Source: Candidula unifasciata (taxonomy: Eukaryota; Mollusca; Gastropoda; Stylommatophora; Geomitridae). Taken from it: a stretch of 64,000 nucleotides of DNA. The first letter of the stretch is position 1; each line of letters starts with the position of its first letter. Both the position numbers and the translations under genes were made by a program. Of this stretch, positions 59,791-64,000 are shown in pieces. The notes under the pieces were generated by a model. That model was not told where the DNA came from, searched no databases, and saw nothing but the letters and a program-made list of their open reading frames with translations. Location: the NCBI GenBank assembly GCA_905116865.2, contig CAJHNH020000836.1, positions 1-64,000 on the forward strand, written 5' to 3'.

Positions 59791-59990
59791 GTAGCTCAGT
59801 GCAACAATGCCTGGCATATGATATCACGACGTCTTGTTAGAGAAAGGATGTGGGGGCTAGATCGAGAAACAGCTGCATACACGTGTCGTAATTGTAACTG
59901 TCTCACAGAATATGCTGAGACAGGCATGTACCCATAAGTGCTGAGTACCCATCTTCAGCAGCAAGCGAAGAGTTCCAATTCTGACTGAAC
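59790..59990 (+). mobile_element. LINE-alpha short fragments
   Basis: The plus strand has ACACGTGTCGTAATTGTAAC and AATATGCTGAGACAGGCATG, the RNase H VTDS-MLR-GM segment. An inverted piece of the 3' end follows (ATCTTCAGCAGC, GAGTTCC). Confidence 0.4.
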
Positions 59991-59999
59991 TAGAAGCAA

Positions 60000-61015
60000 A
60001 GCAGATGGGGTAACTTGTAATGGAGAAAAGAGAAGAGATAACTATAAAGGATACTATGGAAATCTACTGTTTGAAATCTCCTCGACTATGAACATACAAG
60101 AGTTCTAACAATGTGATGTGGCAAGTGGGAGCCAAAACTAACCCTAAGCTGCCTCAGTAACAAGAAAAAAAAAGAGAAAAATTTCTTTTAGGCGGTGCTA
60201 AGATCAAAAGTATCTCAACCTGACAGGAAATCTTTTGTGTAAAGTCTAGATCAGTCAAGCAACAAATAAACTAGGCACACTAACCACAAGTCCTTATCTG
60301 AACCAAAATAACTGGAACTATGATTACCATATGGAACATCTGGGTTTTTTTTAAATTAACATAAAATCAGCGTGGTTCACAAATAACATCAACAACAACC
60401 AATGTGCCTGACCAAAATCTAAAGCGATCATCATCTAACAAGGAAATATGATAATGACACCATACACTCAGCGAGATTACCTAAACAATGGAAAAAAACC
60501 GAAACATATTTAATATGTACGTTAAGCTTCAAATGCCACCAGACCAACAAATTGCTACCTGTCATTCTAATGAGAATACATCCTACCTTTTACACAGTAT
60601 AACTACTAGAGACTACTATTTCAGGACAAAATATGGAAATGTTCTACCGTCTGCAAAATCAGTTTGACAACCGACCTTCCCCTGTAGTCGCCCATACCCA
60701 TGCTGGCAAGCCCCAAGTGATGAGCTACAACAGCCGGGTAGGTCTTCACAGGGTGTGTCCGGATGTCAGATAGGAGGCAAATACTAAGTCAGTTGGCCTT
60801 TTTATACCCAGTGGTCAGACTTTTTCCCATTTTACTGTCTAAAACTAAAAGCTGTTCCTTTTGCCCCTTGGTCATTTTTAAAACCAGATTAAATCAAAAT
60901 CGTTAAGCTGCTGAAAAGTAGTCTTTGTTGTTTTCCAGCTTATCACACAATGGTACAAGTAACCGTCTTATTGTATATGCGTCTCATCCTTGCCCTGAGC
61001 ATTGGACGTCAGCCA
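60000..61015. other. No recognisable feature
   Basis: AT-rich unique sequence; I could not recognise coding or repeat content. Confidence 0.4.
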
Positions 61016-61019
61016 GAAC

Positions 61020-61310
61020 CCTGGTTACTCCTCACAGCGCCATTCTCCTTATACCGTAATGATCTATCTGAGCCTCTGCACTGTATACTCGCTCCCAAAG
61101 TATCCTCACAATGTTTAACTTGTCATACACCAAGATGTGCAGAACCAGCCGGTCTATCCGCCTGCGCATTTCCCAGCACACCGGTCTGACCTGGAGAAAA
61201 TATCCAAAGGATGCCATCTACCTGAGACCTCTGAAGTGATGCTTGCCACTTTGCACGAAGCATGTTTGTTTTCACTGTGCAGCTGTGTTCAATACCGAAG
61301 GAGGGCACGC
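61020..61310 (-). mobile_element. LINE-alpha fragment (RNase H)
   Basis: Minus frames: KTNMLRAKWQASLQRSQVDG, ILWIFSPGQTGVLGNAQADR, then after a frameshift YDKLNIVRILWERVYSAEAQ. Same order as at 36890-37480. Confidence 0.65.
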
Positions 61311-61314
61311 TCGT

Positions 61315-62195
61315 TATTGTTTATTTATTTCCCAAAGATGTGAGTATATCCTAGCTTATGTTTACATTACAGATTTCTACGAACACATTTCCTACTATGA
61401 CACAAACTATACGAGTTACCGAAGAAGATTTGAAGTGGTAACTTTCGCTGAAGAGTGTTAATCAGTTCTTTTCGTAGGGTACTTTCTTTCAAGATGTTGT
61501 ATTCAAGCATTTAAAAAAATGTCCGTGTTATTCTTTTGATCCTCCCATAGAGCCACGCTTCTGTAGCCTCCATTGAAGACGAAGCGCTTATGGTCATAGT
61601 TGGATCTAGGTCTATAGCATCTATGCTTTCTATCCTCAAGTAGTTTTTGAACAGTCTGAATCACTTGGTATCACTGTTGAGTTTTGGTTTGATATCCCGC
61701 ATTCATTCTATTAAATTAATACTTTCTCTAAGTAAACTCCCACCACCAGCACAGAGCAGTCTTCCAGGCTACGTGACTCAGTACTGCATGACGTGTGAAC
61801 GAGCGATGGTTTATCCATGGCCAGCTTTATTATAGTTAAATTACAGAGGGCCTTGGTTTATCGCAGTCACGATTCGTTTAGGAAAAGAAAATATATTCAT
61901 ACACAGATGCTCAAATATTAAGAGATGGCGCGAATCTCATTTAGTCCGTGTACCACCAGTACCAGGACATCACAACAAAGACAAACATAAATAAAGATGT
62001 TAACTGTAGGCCTTCACTGCTTTTAGTAAATCTGCGTGTTTCTCACGGATGACCTATAAATAACATGTGACCACGTCTTTTTTTAGAAAAGCCAGAAGAA
62101 CCCTGAACACGCCAAAATACACCAGCTTATTGTCTCAAGCCTGCTCAGTTTTAAATACGCCAAATTTGGTTGAGTCTGTCGTCGAAAAGGCCAAT
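61315..62195. other. No recognisable feature
   Basis: No gene, terminal inverted repeats or tandem repeats recognised. Confidence 0.4.
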
Positions 62196-62207
62196 TTAGT
62201 TAGTTAG

Positions 62208-62786
62208 TTAGTTAGTTGGGTTATCCTCATTGCACTCCGGACATGTCCATAGGTGCTCAGATCCTCCCCTCAGTATGAACCCCAACGTCCGATGGCTAAT
62301 AGTACCAGTTCTATGTTGATTAACAAGTCTTCTGGCGTAGCTGGTGTGCGTCTCGTTTTTTGCTGTGCCGATCTTAATTCCCAAGTCTGCCATTCTGGCG
62401 AGTGATGTGGATTCACTGCCACCAAAGTCCTCTATTCTTCCCATTTCTCTGAGGGCATTGATAATATCGGCATGATCCATAGGCTGACCGTCGGTAGTGA
62501 TAGCGGATCCAGCCAACCTGTCAGCTCTTTCATTTCCATCGACGCCTGCGTGTCCCGGAACAAAAATAAAGGTGATTCCACGAACAGTGGACTTCTGTAA
62601 TGATTCAAGCCATTGTCTTCGCACTGAACCTGCCTGAACCCTCCGGATCATACTCATTGAATCACTGAGTATACACACGCGGGTGTATTTTTGTGTTTCA
62701 AGCCAGGCAAGCGCTTGTGTGAAAAGGCCAATATGGCCACCCAATACGGGACAGCGGAAGTAGATTAGCAGCAGTGGGCAGCTCAT
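62208..62786 (-). mobile_element. LINE fragment: intact-frame RNase H domain and C-terminus
   Basis: The longest open LINE frame here, 192 codons. RNase H: CILSDSMSMIRRVQAG, ITFIFVPGHAGVDGNERADR (the conserved H-GNE-AD motif). Then RMADLGIKIGTAKNETHTSY, GTISHRTLGFILRG and a closing C-x2-C (LWTCPECNEDNPTN). The stop lies within a (TTAG)n tail at 62197-62217, so the 3' end of the element is its tandem tail. The RT part is missing (5' truncated near 62760). Confidence 0.8.
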
Positions 62787-62789
62787 ATT

Positions 62790-64000
62790 GCCTGTCTACC
62801 TCAAAACTGAAAGTTATGCAAGTGTTGTTTCTCCCACAGTCGGCCCTTATTTTGATAAACAGGCTTAGGATAAGGTATGTTAAAATAATCGGACATATAT
62901 GCACACTGAATTTGATCCTCAGTGAAAAATCAATGTGAGTCTTAATTATTATTATAATGTAAATTATTAATTTTTATGATATCATAGGGATTTTAGTCAA
63001 AATTTAAAAATTGGGTTTTTTACTTTTAAACCAAGACAGCTGAATAGAGGTTAAAAACCCGAGTCCAACGGTACCTCAATGAAGTCTGTATGTCAATTCT
63101 AAGCGGAGATATTCACATTTCAGTGACGGAAATTTGCCCCAAAAATTTATAATGGAAAACACAGAAACAAGATGGCGGCATGTTCCCAAGTGAAAACTGG
63201 ACCTCAATTGATCATGTTTAATGTCAATAACTCTCAAGTTCTTTGCTGAACCCCTTAGCAACCATATGTCATTGCTTTCAGGACAGCAGGCTCTGACTAA
63301 AGTTGTTGCCTTTAAAAAAAAATGATGTGATGCAAAACTAAATAACATAAAAATGAGTCAGTTTATCAGGATTGATAACCTTATTTATGAATTAAATTAA
63401 TGATTATTATCCAGTGAGTCTTCCAAGACATATACTGATATACTGTAATATGCATACTTTTGTAACTATTCTTGTTATGATGCATCTCTTCCAATTTTTT
63501 AAAAATGCTTTTTCTTGCACTCTAAATTGTGTGTGTGTGTGTAGTGTCTATACATCTGACCGAAATTTGCTCTATTCCACTGTTAAAAAATGTTCAATAG
63601 CGAGTGGATTGACTTCACTGCATCGTTACTGGTTTCATATGGCTTGGTCTTTCTCCACATAACCATGAACGACTAGCCGCATGCCGAGACGTTAGCAGTA
63701 AGCCTGAATACCGTAGCTCCAGCAACAGCCTCCAGGGGTCCCTGTTAATCCAAACAAAATGTATTTTTGAGACGAACAAAGCAGTTGTAAAATAAACTCA
63801 CCGCAACCTTCCGAGCACGAGGTTAATGGCTTGACCACTTTTCTACAGAGACGCCCAATATTGTTTGATAACCAAGTGAAAATATGCACCCTTTTTACTG
63901 ATTTAACATAATCCCTTTTTCAGTCTTTGCGAGTTATTCTTTAATTTTATTGATGATGAGGACATTTCACCATAGTGTTCCCCTCTTCTTCTTAACTAAC
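62790..64000. other. No recognisable gene at the right edge
   Basis: AT-rich; a short (GT)n at 63529-63543. An ACAAGATGGCGGCATG motif at 63169-63184 resembles YY1 sites but has no linked exon I can support. Confidence 0.4.

Overview
This is repeat-rich animal nuclear DNA. I see intron-bearing C2H2 zinc-finger genes with GT-AG junctions, non-LTR retrotransposon debris, a tRNA-derived SINE, hAT and piggyBac-type DNA transposons, a Ty3/gypsy remnant and long (AT)n/(CA)n tracts. Tandem clusters of young C2H2 genes among such repeats fit a lophotrochozoan, most likely a mollusc. That assignment is an inference from overall character, not from a diagnostic marker gene.

The only plausible host genes are four related C2H2 genes, here called ZNF-A to ZNF-D, plus several dead relatives. 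ZNF-A (minus, coding exon 1872-2172, terminal exon running off the left edge from 231), ZNF-B (minus, exons 27174-27471 and 23405-25563), ZNF-C (minus, exons 41716-41779 and 37841-40164) and ZNF-D (plus, exons 49763-50060 and 52741-54476) share one architecture. A short first coding exon carries tandem 'KIEQ' units with SUMO-consensus lysines, followed by a phase-1 intron, then one large exon with a linker region and a finger array (18, about 18 and about 12 fingers in B, C and D). All three complete arrays stop early, by a 2-bp deletion or a nonsense codon, with stranded fingers beyond the stop. Finger pseudogenes lie at 9418-9600, 13780-14785, 17190-17861, 22590-23404 and 50690-50870.

Layout: 1-4840 is ZNF-A with its upstream region, and is paralogous to 25332-31033 (ZNF-B and its upstream region). 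4850-8050 is a GC-rich block of foldback elements, some carrying TTAGGG-like arrays. 8270-13650 holds tandem repeats, LINE fragments and a recurrent 0.45-0.55 kb repeat. 13780-22110 holds two dead ZNF copies and a Ty3/gypsy remnant whose integrase C-terminus lies upstream of the reverse transcriptase. 22259-22550 is a long (AT)n tract. 23.4-31 kb is ZNF-B with a piggyBac-type insertion upstream. 31-37.5 kb is nested LINE/SINE debris. 37.8-41.9 kb is ZNF-C. 42.2-47.4 kb holds foldbacks, nested hAT elements, a SINE and a TTAA element. 48.4-49.1 kb is a 41-bp minisatellite with higher-order structure. 49.7-54.5 kb is ZNF-D. 55-64 kb is LINE and hAT debris without a convincing host gene.

Nested insertions are well resolved here: hAT in a LINE with an 8-bp target duplication, LINE in LINE with a 9-bp duplication, SINE in LINE, and TTAA elements with a paralogous empty site or a re-joined host. 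These give a relative chronology. ZNF products would be nuclear DNA-binding proteins; the tandem SUMO motifs suggest repression, but that is inference.
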